Shown one piece after another: positions 1 through 9,220 of a stretch of 20,362 nucleotides of DNA. The stretch spans positions 1 to 20,362 of the forward strand of contig KV919345.1 of NCBI GenBank assembly GCA_002049455.2, read 5' to 3'. Every line of letters starts with the position of its first letter. Position 1 is the stretch's first letter. The DNA is from Porphyra umbilicalis. Lineage: Eukaryota > Rhodophyta > Bangiophyceae > Bangiales > Bangiaceae. A program made the translations under genes and the position numbers. The notes beneath the pieces are model-generated. The model worked only from the letters and a program-made list of their open reading frames with translations. It had not been told where the DNA came from and made no database searches.

Positions 1-37
1 TACCCACAGGCATTGCAACAGACTTTTGTGGTCCAAA

Positions 38-84
38 CCCACAATGTGGACCACTATCCCACAATGTGGGAACGCCTCACAATG
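38..84. repeat. Short repeat cluster upstream of the kinase gene
   Basis: The 12-mer cccacaatgtgg occurs at 38-49 and again at 58-69, exactly 20 bp later, and a shorter acaatg copy follows at 79-84. The second copy sits in the palindrome tcccacaatgtggga. The cluster lies about 160 bp before the chosen kinase start, so it could be a promoter-proximal protein-binding site, but no TATA box or known factor site was recognised. The rest of 85-243 is C-rich leader-like sequence with pyrimidine runs. Confidence 0.5.
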
Positions 85-243
85 CCTTTCCACAGGACAA
101 ACTGGGTTTGTGGTCCTACCCCGGTTGAGGAGCACAGCGCTGCTGTCCGTGTTTCCACCGTCTCGCGGCTGCGGTCCTTGCAGCGTTTCCGCTGTCTCCC
201 TCCGCCCCCCCCTCTGCCTTCCCCCCCCGCCCATCTGCCAGCC

Positions 244-1248
244 ATGGCCGAGCCAAGTGCCTGTCGTCTGCGGTCCTTCAGTTGGTTTGCCCCCGAGCCG
301 GAGTCGTCTAGCACGGCTGTGGTGGAGATTGGCCTTGACGGCGCCGTCTACGAGTTGACCATCGCAAGCAACCAAGCGGCGGCGGTGTGCGTTGAAAATG
401 CTGCTATATCTGCCATCGTGGGCATCCCTTCCCCGCACACCCAAGACGGCGCCGCGTGGGGTAAGACGATGGACGCGTGCTTTCGCCTGACAAAGGACTA
501 CCGGCACCTGTGGGAGTTACCTGCTGCTGAGCGCAAGGCCGCCCAAGCGGTGGCGTCCGACTGGTACATTGCGTTTCCTGTCAAGCGACAGCTCAAGACG
601 GTGGAGGGTAGCGTGGTGTGTGTCCCCCCAGACTGGAGGGTAGCCACAACTTGGATGCTGCCGGTGGACAACCCGTGCGGCCCCGAAGTGTCGGTGCTGG
701 ACAAGGCCGACGTGACACCCGTACGGGCGCTCGGGCGACACATCGCCAAGGTCACACTCTCCGACGGCAGCTACGCGTGTCTCAAGCAAGTGTACCGGCT
801 TCCCTGCCCGCCGGATTTCCTTCGGGAAGCCACGATGCTGGCCGGTTTGCCTGCCCACCCCAACATTGTCTCGTTGCGTGGAGTCGTCGACGCGGGCGTC
901 GGTCGTGGCACGGTCGACGGCCTGTTGCTGTCCCTGGTAGAGGGTGTGCTTTTCTCGTCGCTGACCACGGCAAGCACCGTGGAGGCTGGCAAGTGGAAGT
1001 GGCAGCTGCGGTCGGCGCTCGACCACCTCCATGCCCAGTCGCCGCCGCGCGTTTGGGGGGACGCCAAGCCCGACAACATTTTCATCAACACGGTCGACGA
1101 TCTCGTCATTTTTGACTTTGGCGGGGGACATACGTCGGGCTGGGTCGACGCTGACGTGCAAGAAACAGTCAAAGGAGATAACCAGGGCTATGACCGCATT
1201 TGCAAGTGGCTTGATGTCATCACCAACTCGGCGGTTGGGCTTGAGTAG
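244..1248 (+). CDS. Protein-kinase-like protein with a short C-lobe
   Basis: The product is 334 residues from the ATG at 244, chosen for its good context (gccATGg) and because the 77 upstream in-frame codons are low-complexity and Pro-rich. Residues about 1-150 match nothing I know. Residues about 160-325 form a protein kinase fold: the ATP-anchoring Lys is K181 (ACLKQV), the alpha-C Glu is E195 (FLREATML), followed by HPNIVSLRGVV. The catalytic loop is WGDAKPDN with D273, K275 and N278, and the metal-binding DFG is D291-G293. By family knowledge these residues serve ATP binding and phosphotransfer to Ser/Thr or Tyr, so activity is plausible. Two features are odd: HRD is replaced by WGD, and only about 40 residues follow DFG, with no clear APE motif, so most of the usual C-lobe is missing. 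A downstream exon could supply it, but none was recognised. Substrate and pathway are unknown. Confidence 0.75.
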   Translation: MAEPSACRLRSFSWFAPEPESSSTAVVEIGLDGAVYELTIASNQAAAVCVENAAISAIVGIPSPHTQDGAAWGKTMDACFRLTKDYRHLWELPAAERKAAQAVASDWYIAFPVKRQLKTVEGSVVCVPPDWRVATTWMLPVDNPCGPEVSVLDKADVTPVRALGRHIAKVTLSDGSYACLKQVYRLPCPPDFLREATMLAGLPAHPNIVSLRGVVDAGVGRGTVDGLLLSLVEGVLFSSLTTASTVEAGKWKWQLRSALDHLHAQSPPRVWGDAKPDNIFINTVDDLVIFDFGGGHTSGWVDADVQETVKGDNQGYDRICKWLDVITNSAVGLE

Positions 1249-1272
1249 GGCCGGGTGGGGGGCGGGGGGCGG

Positions 1273-1311
1273 TGTTCAGCCGAGTCATCGGATGTTCAGC
1301 CGAGTCATTGG
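1273..1311. repeat. 19-bp tandem pair, 20-bp period
   Basis: The 19-mer tgttcagccgagtcatcgg at 1273-1291 recurs at 1293-1311 with one difference (cgg to tgg). The pair starts 25 bp after the kinase stop codon, so it would lie in the 3' untranslated region or at the terminator. Its function is unknown. Confidence 0.7.
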
Positions 1312-1854
1312 CTGTTCACAGTGGCCAAAATCGCCTGTGCGTGCCCTGACCTGCATGATGCCAAGACGGGTAATCGTAGGTTTGACGCCTTGACTGCTGC
1401 CTTGACGATTCGATCTGATTGGGCGATGAACCGAGGCTGTTTCCCCCGTGAGGGGAGCTGTGGCTAGTCCACCATGTCCCGATTGGGATGCCTTCGTGCG
1501 CCTCAACTACATGACCCTATTCCTGTCGCCACCACACCTGTAGGCTGCCCCCCCGCTGCCCCCCAGCTTCACCCCCCGACTCGCCGCCGCCCCCCTCTCC
1601 GCCCCCCCCCGCTGCCTCCGGGTATCCCCGATGACTGCCAGCTGCTCCTACTGGCTGTGCTCCCACTGGCTACAAGAGGCTTCCGCTGGTTTCTGGCGGA
1701 CCGATCGGGCCGAGGTGCTGTTGGCTGCCCCCGCCGGTCGGCTGCTGCACCCCGCCGGGCTGCTCATACCGAATACGCGAACGCTACCCTGAATTGGGTA
1801 CGCTTGAAGACCCCTGATGTAGACATTGTGGAAAACGCACATTACAGTATGGTC

Positions 1855-1888
1855 GTTGATTGGTGCCAATGGTTGTTGATTGGTGCCA
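1855..1888. repeat. 14-bp pair containing an inverted CCAAT box
   Basis: The 14-mer gttgattggtgcca occurs at 1855-1868 and 1875-1888, again with a 20-bp period. Each copy holds ATTGG, the reverse complement of the CCAAT box bound by NF-Y-type factors in eukaryotes. No gene that it would serve could be identified nearby, so a regulatory role is only a possibility. Confidence 0.45.
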
Positions 1889-2949
1889 GACGGATATTTT
1901 CCCATCACGTGACGCGTGCGGCGGGGTCGCGCCTCTCCTCTCGTAACTTGCGAGGACTTGATCGGGTCCTGTACGGAAGGTGGGGTTAGGATGGAGGCAA
2001 GAATCCCATTGGTGGAGGCATCTTGAGATGCTGTAATGGTGAGGGTGTCTGAATGCGCCACGTTGACATGGAAGCAGTACCCACTCGGGCTCAGGGGATC
2101 GACAGGTGCTCCAGATGGCCCAAAATCGCACTCCCCTCAGTCCCCTGGATCCGATTAGCAAAGAGTGAGGGGACTGGCTAATATTTGCCGATTGACTCGG
2201 CTAGTTGACCGTACATCGGTACAAAGCCCTCCAACCCAATTTGCTCGAGATCAAGTTGGCACTTGAGTACCGAGGATGACAGCTACGGTAAATTGACAGG
2301 CATCGGCCACGTCCACCGCATGACCGCCTCTTGGGTGCACTGTACACCCCACCCACTGTCCCACCCGCTGCCCCACTCAGCCCCGCGCTCAGGCTGCCGC
2401 CGGTGGTTGCGCCCACCTCCGACGGTATGGAAAATGCGCTGACGACCTTTTCTCCCCCGATAGCCCCGCGCATCAATCGATGCTTCTTTTGTCGGCGGCG
2501 CATTCTCCCCCGCCCTGCCGCTCTGCAGCCTCCTCTTTGGCCTCCGTAGACGCGCCCACTTACCCTACACGTCGCCATGCGCTTTGGGTTTTTTCTCACC
2601 ACTCTCATTGTCACCCCCACCCCCGCGCTTCTTTTGTGGATCTCGCGGCAGCCCTGGCCGCCGCCAGCGCGCTCGCCTCCCGTGAAGACGCGGCTAGGAC
2701 CCGGACGGGCTCGTGTGGGCGACCCATCGGCGGCCACGGTGACGGGCCCAGCGAGGGCACGGCGCGGAGCGTTTGTCGGGGGCGGCTCCATGCCGCGAGG
2801 CAGGCGCAGCTGCCTCTTGGCGGCGGGTGTGGGGGTGATGGCGGCCCGACGGCGGCGGCGGCGGCGGTGCCACCCCCCGCAGGTCTTCCAAGTGGACTTG
2901 CTGGCGTTCCGCCACCATCACCAGCCATGGAGGGGCCGCCCTTGCAGGT

Positions 2950-2967
2950 GTTTCACATAGGTGAAAC
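2950..2967. repeat. Perfect 7-bp hairpin
   Basis: The arms gtttcac (2950-2956) and gtgaaac (2961-2967) are perfect inverted repeats around a four-base loop (atag). The hairpin is in non-coding sequence about 280 bp outside the left inverted-repeat arm. No T-run follows, so it is not a simple terminator. Confidence 0.5.
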
Positions 2968-3246
2968 TGGTGGAGATGGACGAAGAACCAGTCAACGTGG
3001 AGGAGAGGTTCGGACCGGGTGTCATACAGGGGAGGTGGGAGATGTGCGGATGTGCGGAGCGGGTCGCACAGTGGGGTGCGGAGTCGCATGCTTCACTCAG
3101 CATCGAGTCCAGGGTGGTCATCTAGCTGATGACGCACCCCCCACCACAAAGCCAGCGACCTCTAACTGTGTCGGCCGCCTCACTGATACTTCTGTAATCC
3201 CCCACCTACGCAACCTGACAGTGCACTGCATCCGGCGTGGTAGCCG

Positions 3247-3718
3247 CCGAGCGCAAGCAGTGCACATCACCGCCGGGCCGTTTCGAACATGGCATTGCGC
3301 AGAGAGATGCGCCCACAGAAAAACAAAGTATGCAGTACCAGCAGAAAACTACGCTCAGCCACTATTTCTTAGCCGTTTTTTGCATGCCGCACCGCTGCGG
3401 CTAGGAATCTCATTTGTCTCTCCATCGAGACGAACATACGCTGGTCTCTTTCTCTCTCACAGCGGCCCAATCAAATTGGCCCAATCAAATTGCAACGTGC
3501 AATCGCCGGCCAGGCTGACAGTACGGGGTTTGATCAGGCGCTGGTCGCCCCGCCCCGCTTTGCCCCGCCGGCCTCGCCCGCTCACCTACCTCGGACGTCG
3601 GGGCACCCTCTCACCCCGGCGATGCGCGCCCACCCGCGCCGAAAGTCCACCCCCCCCCGTTCGCCCACCCGCCGACGGGCGCTGACCGGGTGCTGGACGC
3701 GCCCCCCAGCCGGCCGGC
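3247..3718 (+). repeat. Left long inverted-repeat arm
   Basis: This arm matches the reverse complement of 14205-14684. From 3247 to about 3558 I saw a single difference (a versus g in the tctcatttg segment near 3414). From about 3558 to 3718 the match continues with scattered substitutions and small indels in C-rich sequence. The outer part has ordinary base composition, unlike the very GC-rich interior. A long open frame runs across it on the plus strand, and the same peptide is read from the right arm, but that only reflects DNA identity. No protein domain was recognised. Confidence 0.9.
3464..3491 (+). promoter_or_regulatory. Tandem CCAAT boxes in the left arm
   Basis: A perfect 14-bp tandem duplication of ggcccaatcaaatt (3464-3477, 3478-3491) carries two CCAAT motifs on the plus strand, pointing into the element. 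The same pair is preserved at 14440-14467 in the right arm, also pointing inward. CCAAT is a known eukaryotic promoter element; promoter activity here is inferred. The sites could equally be recombinase or host-factor binding repeats. Confidence 0.4.
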
Positions 3719-4163
3719 CACCTGCCGCCGGGCGGTGAGCCGCCGCCTTTCACCTGCCGCCGCCCCCCGCCCGCAGCCGCCGCGCATCCGCGGCTCTCGG
3801 CTACCTGCCACCTCCGCCTACAGGCAGCCGCCTTCGCCTACGTGCCGCTGCCTCCGTCTACCTGTCGCCGCCGATCGCCGCTGCTGCCCATCTCCTGCCG
3901 TCGCCGACCCGCCGCCGGCTGCCGTGAGTCGCGCCCGCCCACCTGCCGCCTCTTACGAAATTCCGCTGCCGCCCTGCTGCTGCGGGTCGCGCATGCGCCG
4001 CCGCCGGCGACGTGCCGTGGATAGCGGCCGCGTCCCGACTGTCCCCCGCCGACCGCCGCCGCCATATGCCCACCTGCCGCCCCAGCCCTCCGGGGGTCAC
4101 CCCTCTCCTGCCTCTGGCCGCGTCCCGCCGGCCAGACGCCTATCGCCGCCGTTCTGACAGCCT
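3719..4163. repeat. Left subterminal low-complexity zone
   Basis: After the arm homology ends, the sequence consists of degenerate short repeats built on cctgccgcc and ctaccgcc (for example acctgccgcc, acctgccacc, acctgtcgcc, gtgccgctgc). The zone inside the right arm has the same type of repeat in reverse complement. Frames across it are Pro/Ala/Arg-rich on all readings, so I call no gene. Confidence 0.55.
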
Positions 4164-4239
4164 TTGACGCCGCCCCGTATAGGGGGGTGGATGGGTGGGA
4201 TCAGCATGACACTGGGCCGGGTGATGATGCAATGGCTGC

Positions 4240-4850
4240 TGCCCCGAGCGCCGGTGCGCATCAATTGCCTGTGCGCCCCGAGCGCCCCGCGTGGCCACGT
4301 GCCCGGGGGCCCGCGTGCGCCGGTGCGCCCCGTGCGCCCCGCGCGCGCGCACGCCCGGGGGCCCGAGTGCACCGGTGCGCCGGTGCATCCCGAGCACCCC
4401 GGGTGCCCACGCTCCCGGGGGCCCGCGTGCGCCGGTGCGCCTCAATCATTCCTCGCGTCCGCGCGCGCGGAGGCCCGCGTGTGCCGGGGCGCCGGTGCGC
4501 CCCGAGCGCCGCGCGTGCCCGCGCGCCCGGGGGCCAGTGTGCGCCTGTGCGTTCGTGCGCCAGTGCGCAGTGCGCCGCGAGCTCCCATGCACATCCCCAC
4601 TCGCGCCGGCGCACCCCGTGCACTGCTGCGCCCCCGCACCCCGAGTTGGGTTGGGCCCTCGCGCTCCGTGTGCGGGTGCGGCCAAGCTCTCACGCGTGCT
4701 CCCCCGCACCTCCCGGCGCCCGCCCTCGCACGCCGGTTCGCCCGTGCGCCCCGTGCAACCGCGCACCCCGTGCGCCAGTGTGTCCGAGCGCCCGGTGCAC
4801 CGGTGCGCCCGTGCGCGTTGTGCATCGGTGCGCCCGTGCACTCCGTGGGC
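4240..4850. repeat. Diverged GC-rich minisatellite, period about 52-60 bp
   Basis: The core gcccgggggcccg recurs at 4301, 4353, 4413 (tcccggggg form), about 4465 (degenerate) and 4525 (degenerate end), giving spacings of roughly 52-60 bp. Each unit also contains the blocks ccggtgcgcc and cccgagcgcc. After about 4600 the long unit decays into scattered 8-10-bp motifs (gtgcgccc, ccgtgcgc) up to 4850, ending in an 11-base G run. Long frames on both strands translate into Arg/Pro/Ala/Gly repeats and are by-products of the repeat. Confidence 0.8.
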
Positions 4851-6927
4851 GGAAAGGGGGGGGGGGAATACGGCTCCCACTTCAACCGTTTTCGCAGTTT
4901 GCGCCACCTCTCCCCCTTTGCTGTGGCATTTCCGCTGTAGGCATTTTGCTCCCTGGTCACCCCCCCCCCCCTCCCATTCATCCAACCTATGCTGTCCCTT
5001 CGACCCCCCCTTGGTGTATGGGCGTCGACGCCGCGTCGGCCGTGGCGCCCACTTCCCCCCGCCGCTCCGCACCCACGCGCTGCCCCAGCCGGGAGCGCCT
5101 CTCCATCCACCCCACTACCCCGACCGGCGGTGGCGTCACGGACAACCCACAGGATGCAAGGAGACGTGCCACCCCCCCCTCTCCCTCGGTGCCTCGACCG
5201 CCGGGACGGCCACCGCTGGGGGCCCTTTTTTCCTTCACACCGGGTGTGCGGCCCGCATATCTGTCGCGGGCGTGTGGGACGGCGACTCCCATCGCCGCCA
5301 GATGCGCCCCCGCCGCACAGAGCTTGCCGTCGGGACGGTGCGGGGGATCCCGGCGGATCGAAACGGTACACTGCTTGTGTCCACGGAAGGTGAACGACGA
5401 CGCGGCGGGAGGGGGGAAGGCGTGATTGTCGAAGCTGCGGACTTTCGCACGCACGTGCAGATCATCGCCCAACGCGGCGGCGGCAGTACCAGCGGCTGGA
5501 CGGCGGTTGCAACGGCGGCTTTCCAGTCGGTGTCACCGCCGCGTCCTCATATATACTGCCGGCGACGGCGGTAGCGATGGCGGGACAAGGCGGGGGGGGG
5601 GCGAGCGGGCGGCGAGGTCGGCGGGGGGCGGGGTGCATGTGCCGCAACCGGTCGGGCGTCCGCCCCAGACGAGGTGCTGCCGGGGGGCCGGGAAGCGTCT
5701 TGCCGACTGGGGTTGGGGCGTCGGGTCTCCGCCCCTCGGCACCGAGCTTCGACGCCGTTCTCGTTGCCGGCCCGTCGGGCGGTCGGCCGGCATGGCTCCA
5801 GATAGGCGCGGTGAGCGACGTGGCGGCGGTCGTGCGATGGCGTTTTCTCCTGCTGACAGCGGAGATGACGCCGGTGGCGAAGCTGCCACGGTGGCCGTGC
5901 CACCGCCGCCGCCCTGTCCGCCGCCGGTGGGTCCCACTTTCATTGTTCCCCCCGCTCCCCCGTCTTCCTCTCAGCCCCCACCCCCCAGCCCGGCATCAGC
6001 ACACAGTCACGCTCTCCACCCCGCTCTATTCCGCCTTCTCTTATACTCGTGGTGCGGCCGCAGACCCCCGCCGCGGCCGCAAACCACCTGTGCGGCGTCC
6101 TCATTGGGCAGTATACTCGACCTCGGGTCCCAGGCGGCCGTAAGTGCCATTGCCTGCGCCCACCACCATGCCGCCGCCAGCCGCCGCGAGAGCGACCTCC
6201 CAAGCGGTCCTGGGCGCGCTTATGATTATGGTCACAGCGCGGCGCCGCCGCGCGACGCCGCCTCCGCCGCATGCGGGGGTGGGGGTGGACGCGGGCGTGG
6301 GGGACGAGGGCTCCCCCCGCTCCCTGTATCGGTGGAGCGCCTCCTCGTCGGCGCTGGGAGCGGCGCGTATCAGTGCAAGTATCAGCGGCAAGGTAACCCG
6401 ACAAGCGCTCCGGTATGCGAGTGTTCGCGGCGGTGGCTGCAGTGGCAACGCAGCCACCGCGGCCACTGTCGTCACCGCACCGGCCCTCCACGACGCTCCC
6501 TACACCCCTGCTGTTTATTTGCAGGTCGCGGTCGCGTGGGGGGCGAAGGGCAGTGTCGGCGGCGGCTACGTCGTTGCCGTCAGCGCTGCTTTGCGGTTGG
6601 GCGCGGCCGCGGCGGTAGTCGTTGGTGGAACAGTTGAGCCAGATATTCAGCCCCACAGGGAGGTGACAGTGGATACTCTCATGCTGAAGCGGCGCGGCCG
6701 CTGTCCCGTAAGGCGGAGGGGCAGGTATACTGACTGGGTACCCTCCCCCAATGGCGCGTGCGCAGTGCCACTCAGGTCTCCCCCCCCCCACCCACATCCG
6801 CGCTGCCCGCTCTTTGCCGCTGATGTGATGGATTTGTATTGGATCCCAGAGGCTTCTACTGCATTTGCTCTCCCCAAGCCCCACTCGCATGTGTGCGTTT
6901 TTCCTGGAGGCTCCGACGGCGGCTCGG
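4851..6927. other. GC-rich tract, gene content unresolved
   Basis: No known domain was recognised. On the plus strand the frame through about 5220-5574 gives a mixed-composition peptide (containing VGTVRGIPADRNGTLLVSTE and EAADFRTHVQIIAQ) that looks more protein-like than its neighbours. A catatatac stretch lies at 5549-5557, and a good splice-acceptor-like sequence (ctgtttatttgcag) ends at 6524, opening a plus frame rich in Ala, Val and Gly. These could be exons of an unidentified spliced gene, but no start, donor and acceptor could be joined with confidence. Minus-strand frames overlap everything and are Arg/Pro-rich. Confidence 0.3.
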
Positions 6928-8710
6928 TCATTTTTTGTTCGCTTTCCGGTCGCGCGGGGCGTCATTGCAGCCGTCTATCAGCGGCATGGAGCGTCTTTGT
7001 TTTTTGTGGAGGTGAACGGTGGGGGCTGATGGGACTCTGTCGCGGCGGTGGTACCGCAATGAGGAAAAAAGCTTGGAAAAAATGATTGCGAGAACCATAC
7101 AATGATACAACCGAGCACACAAAAGAAAGGAAGGACAAGCACACTCATGAAATCTTACATTCGACCATGCTTGAGGCTTGCAAAAAGGATGGCGCATCTC
7201 CAACCGGTTGCACAGTGCCTTGTAGTTGACGAACGCGGACGCGCTGTCCCAACCGCCCTTGTCCGTCACCCACGCATCAGTCATCCCAAGGGCGTCGTAC
7301 AGCTGCACGCCCGTCCGCTTGCCTGAGTGAGTGGCTACCTTGTTGACGTCCAGCATGCCGCAGTCGGCCAGCGCCTCCCGAGCGAGTGTCGTGAGCGCCT
7401 CGCACCCGATTTTCTGGTTCGTGTCCCAGACCGTTGTGTCCTTACCTTTCGCCTTTCGCAGCAGTGGTCTGCAGAAGATGGGCCCGGGCCTCCCCCCGCG
7501 CACCTTCAACCACAGCAGGAGAACGCGTCCAGTATCCAGCCTGCGCAGGTGAGCAAAGAGAGCACAACAGTGAGTTTTTGCTCCCATCCCCCCATGCTTC
7601 ACCCGCACCCGCCACCGCGGCTCCCGCCACGAGACCTGGTCGGCATACACTCTGCGAGTTCATGGTGTGGTATCCCACCGCAGACCGGCCGTTCTCTGTC
7701 GGTTGTCTCGAAGCCAATGGCAATGACCAAAGTGTCTGCTGGTGACCGAGCTAAATTGTGGCACAAACCCAAGAGACAAGAAAAATGAGAAAGATAACCC
7801 GAAACCATCAACGTACCTTGGGTCGGACCCAAGGGGGCCGGGCCACGGCTGGCAGACGTAGACACGGCGCTTAAGTGAGTTCTTCGTCGCGTTATTAATA
7901 CTCATCTTTATGCCATTCGTGCTCATACCCATGTGCTCCATACTGGTAGAGAAGGGAACCAAGTCAAGCATCAACAAAGTACAAAGAAAATCAAGTCAAT
8001 GGCGCTGCTCACCGAGACCAAGGCGTCCTGACAGTGTACTGCCGGGTGGAGACACCTTCCAAATGCGATTGCAGAACAGCGATGAGCGACAGTAAACAAA
8101 CGTACCGTAGCATCACGAGCTCATCATAGCGGAGCAGGATATTGGCACACAGCAGAGTTGAGGAGTACGCCATCAGCATCTGAGGATCAATGTCATCAAC
8201 GGTGCGCCCGGCAAAGTGCTTCGACCAGCAGCGCAACAGGTGATACGGTTCAATAGGGTCGACGCGACGCACCTTCAGCTCTCCCCGCCTCGCCCTGGTG
8301 ATTGCATGCCCCTTATACATGGCGGTCATGTCGTCGGAGAGGGCAGGGTTACCAGAAAAGGTCGGAGGAATCGTCTCGACGTTTAAAGTGATCACAGACC
8401 AGCTGGACAGGCCACGCGTCGGCGCAAAGTGAGCCCGCATCGCCGCACGGAGCTGCTCCCCCATCGACTTGCCCTTCAACAGGGAGTCGGTTCTCCAACA
8501 GAAGAACCGGGCCACGTCCTTCCCCGTCTCCGCGGTCACGGCAAGCGGGTCTAAGTTGCGCGCCTCGCAAAACTCCACCCACCCTCGCTTCCCAGTGATA
8601 TAGGAATCATACTCAGTGTTGGTCGCGCTGGAAAGGAGCCCGCGAGAGATTACGCTGCGGTCAATGTCAGCTTCTGCGGGCAGGCGGCCCTCGGGGAGCG
8701 GCGGCGCCAT
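6928..8710 (-). CDS. Crypton-type tyrosine recombinase, three exons
   Basis: The model is join(8710-8106, 7942-7817, 7540-6928), 447 residues. Both introns begin GTACGT, and both junctions are phase 2 and keep the frame. The start at 8710 (catcATGGcg) has good context; an upstream in-frame ATG at 8911 adds only a low-complexity leader. Residues about 1-180 resemble the helical core-binding domain. The catalytic domain then follows: R194 in LLRYDELVML, a beta-strand Lys (K222 or K226, ATKNSLKRR), H315 in ATHSGKRTG, W341 in KGGWDS, and the nucleophile Y350 in AFVNY. These match the R-K-HxxR-H/W-Y set of tyrosine recombinases, which cut and rejoin DNA through a 3' phosphotyrosine. Position +3 after H315 is Lys (HSGKR), with Arg one later. 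The tail after about residue 365 looks poorly coding, and a GTAAGA donor at 7158 suggests a further intron. No GCR1_C domain is fused to it. Confidence 0.8.
7541..7816 (-). other. Intron 2 of the recombinase gene
   Basis: This 276-nt intron reads GTACGT at the donor (7816 downward) and ends ttgctcacctgcgcAG at 7542-7541. The phase is 2 on both sides, rebuilding an Arg codon (AG+G). The frame just 5' of the acceptor stays open as far as 7650, so an earlier acceptor giving a slightly longer exon 3 is possible. Confidence 0.65.
7943..8105 (-). other. Intron 1 of the recombinase gene
   Basis: This 163-nt intron starts GTACGT at 8105 and ends tctctaccAG at 7944-7943. It interrupts the codon CG+T (Arg), directly after the conserved RYDELVML box. 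Without removal of this intron the reading frame hits a stop at 8009, so splicing is needed to link the catalytic Arg to the rest of the domain. Confidence 0.75.
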
Positions 8711-9220
8711 GATGAGAGGGGGGCGGGGGGGGCGGCAGCTCAATGGAAGCAGAAAAAAAGTGGTACGGAGAGGGAAGAGGCGGTTGTGGCCAGATCTCTT
8801 GTGAAGTGGCATCAGCCGAGCAATGAAAAGCCCTGTCCATGATGACGGCAGGAGGCGGGACTGCGGGACAGGGGCGCAGCCGTTGGTCAGACAGGCCCTC
8901 TGGGCATGCAATCGCCAGAGCGTGTGGTCCGTCCTCGCAGTCAGCTGACAGGGGATCTCCCGTTCAGCAGCAGCTGGGGGTGACTACGGCTGCCGAGGGG
9001 CCGCGGCGCGCGGATGATGTGCCATTCCTGATCCATTTGACAACCTAAAGGGGGGCTACGTGCGAAATTTTCAACGTGGCGTCTCTGAATTGACTGGCCC
9101 GCCTTTTGTGTCCACCTGCCAGCTTATCTGCCCAAGTGTAGCAGGAGCTAGCTCTGCTCGCCCCAGCAGCGGTACTCTCCGTCCGCGCCGGCCTCTTTCA
9201 ACCCGAGCACCTGTCCCATC
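8711..9220. promoter_or_regulatory. Divergent intergenic region, probable two-way promoter
   Basis: This 510-bp gap separates the start codons of the minus-strand recombinase and the plus-strand companion frame, so both promoters should lie here. A G-run of about 20 bases sits beside the recombinase start (8718-8735), and a lower-GC patch (about 9040-9110) lies nearer the companion. No TATA or CCAAT box was recognised. The assignment rests on gene arrangement. Confidence 0.4.

Larger units (their letters stand above)
1249..3246. other. Stretch without a convincing gene
   Basis: Long open frames occur on both strands (for example plus 1474-1989 and minus 2201-2791), but they are Pro/Arg/Ala-rich, overlap one another and contain no recognisable domain. 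They are what C-rich DNA gives by chance. A plus-strand frame from 2577 starts with a hydrophobic stretch like a signal peptide (MRFGFFLTTLIV) but degenerates into Arg and Pro runs. Short duplications and a hairpin in this stretch are listed separately. Confidence 0.6.

Noticed and set aside
2950..2967. Hairpin as a recombinase attachment site
   Set aside because: It is about 280 bp outside the left arm and has no partner at the right boundary.
2480..3685. 401-codon plus-strand frame across the left arm as a gene
   Set aside because: It has no domain, and its composition changes where it enters the arm. The identical peptide from the right arm is explained by DNA identity.
4187..5425. Long Arg/Pro/Ala frames over the minisatellite
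   Set aside because: All frames of both strands are open and repetitive there, as expected from a GC-rich tandem repeat without A/T for stop codons.
8711..8911. Upstream ATG at 8911 as the recombinase start
   Set aside because: The added 67 residues are low-complexity (Pro/Arg/Leu), the segment includes a long G/C run, and the ATG at 8710 has better context.
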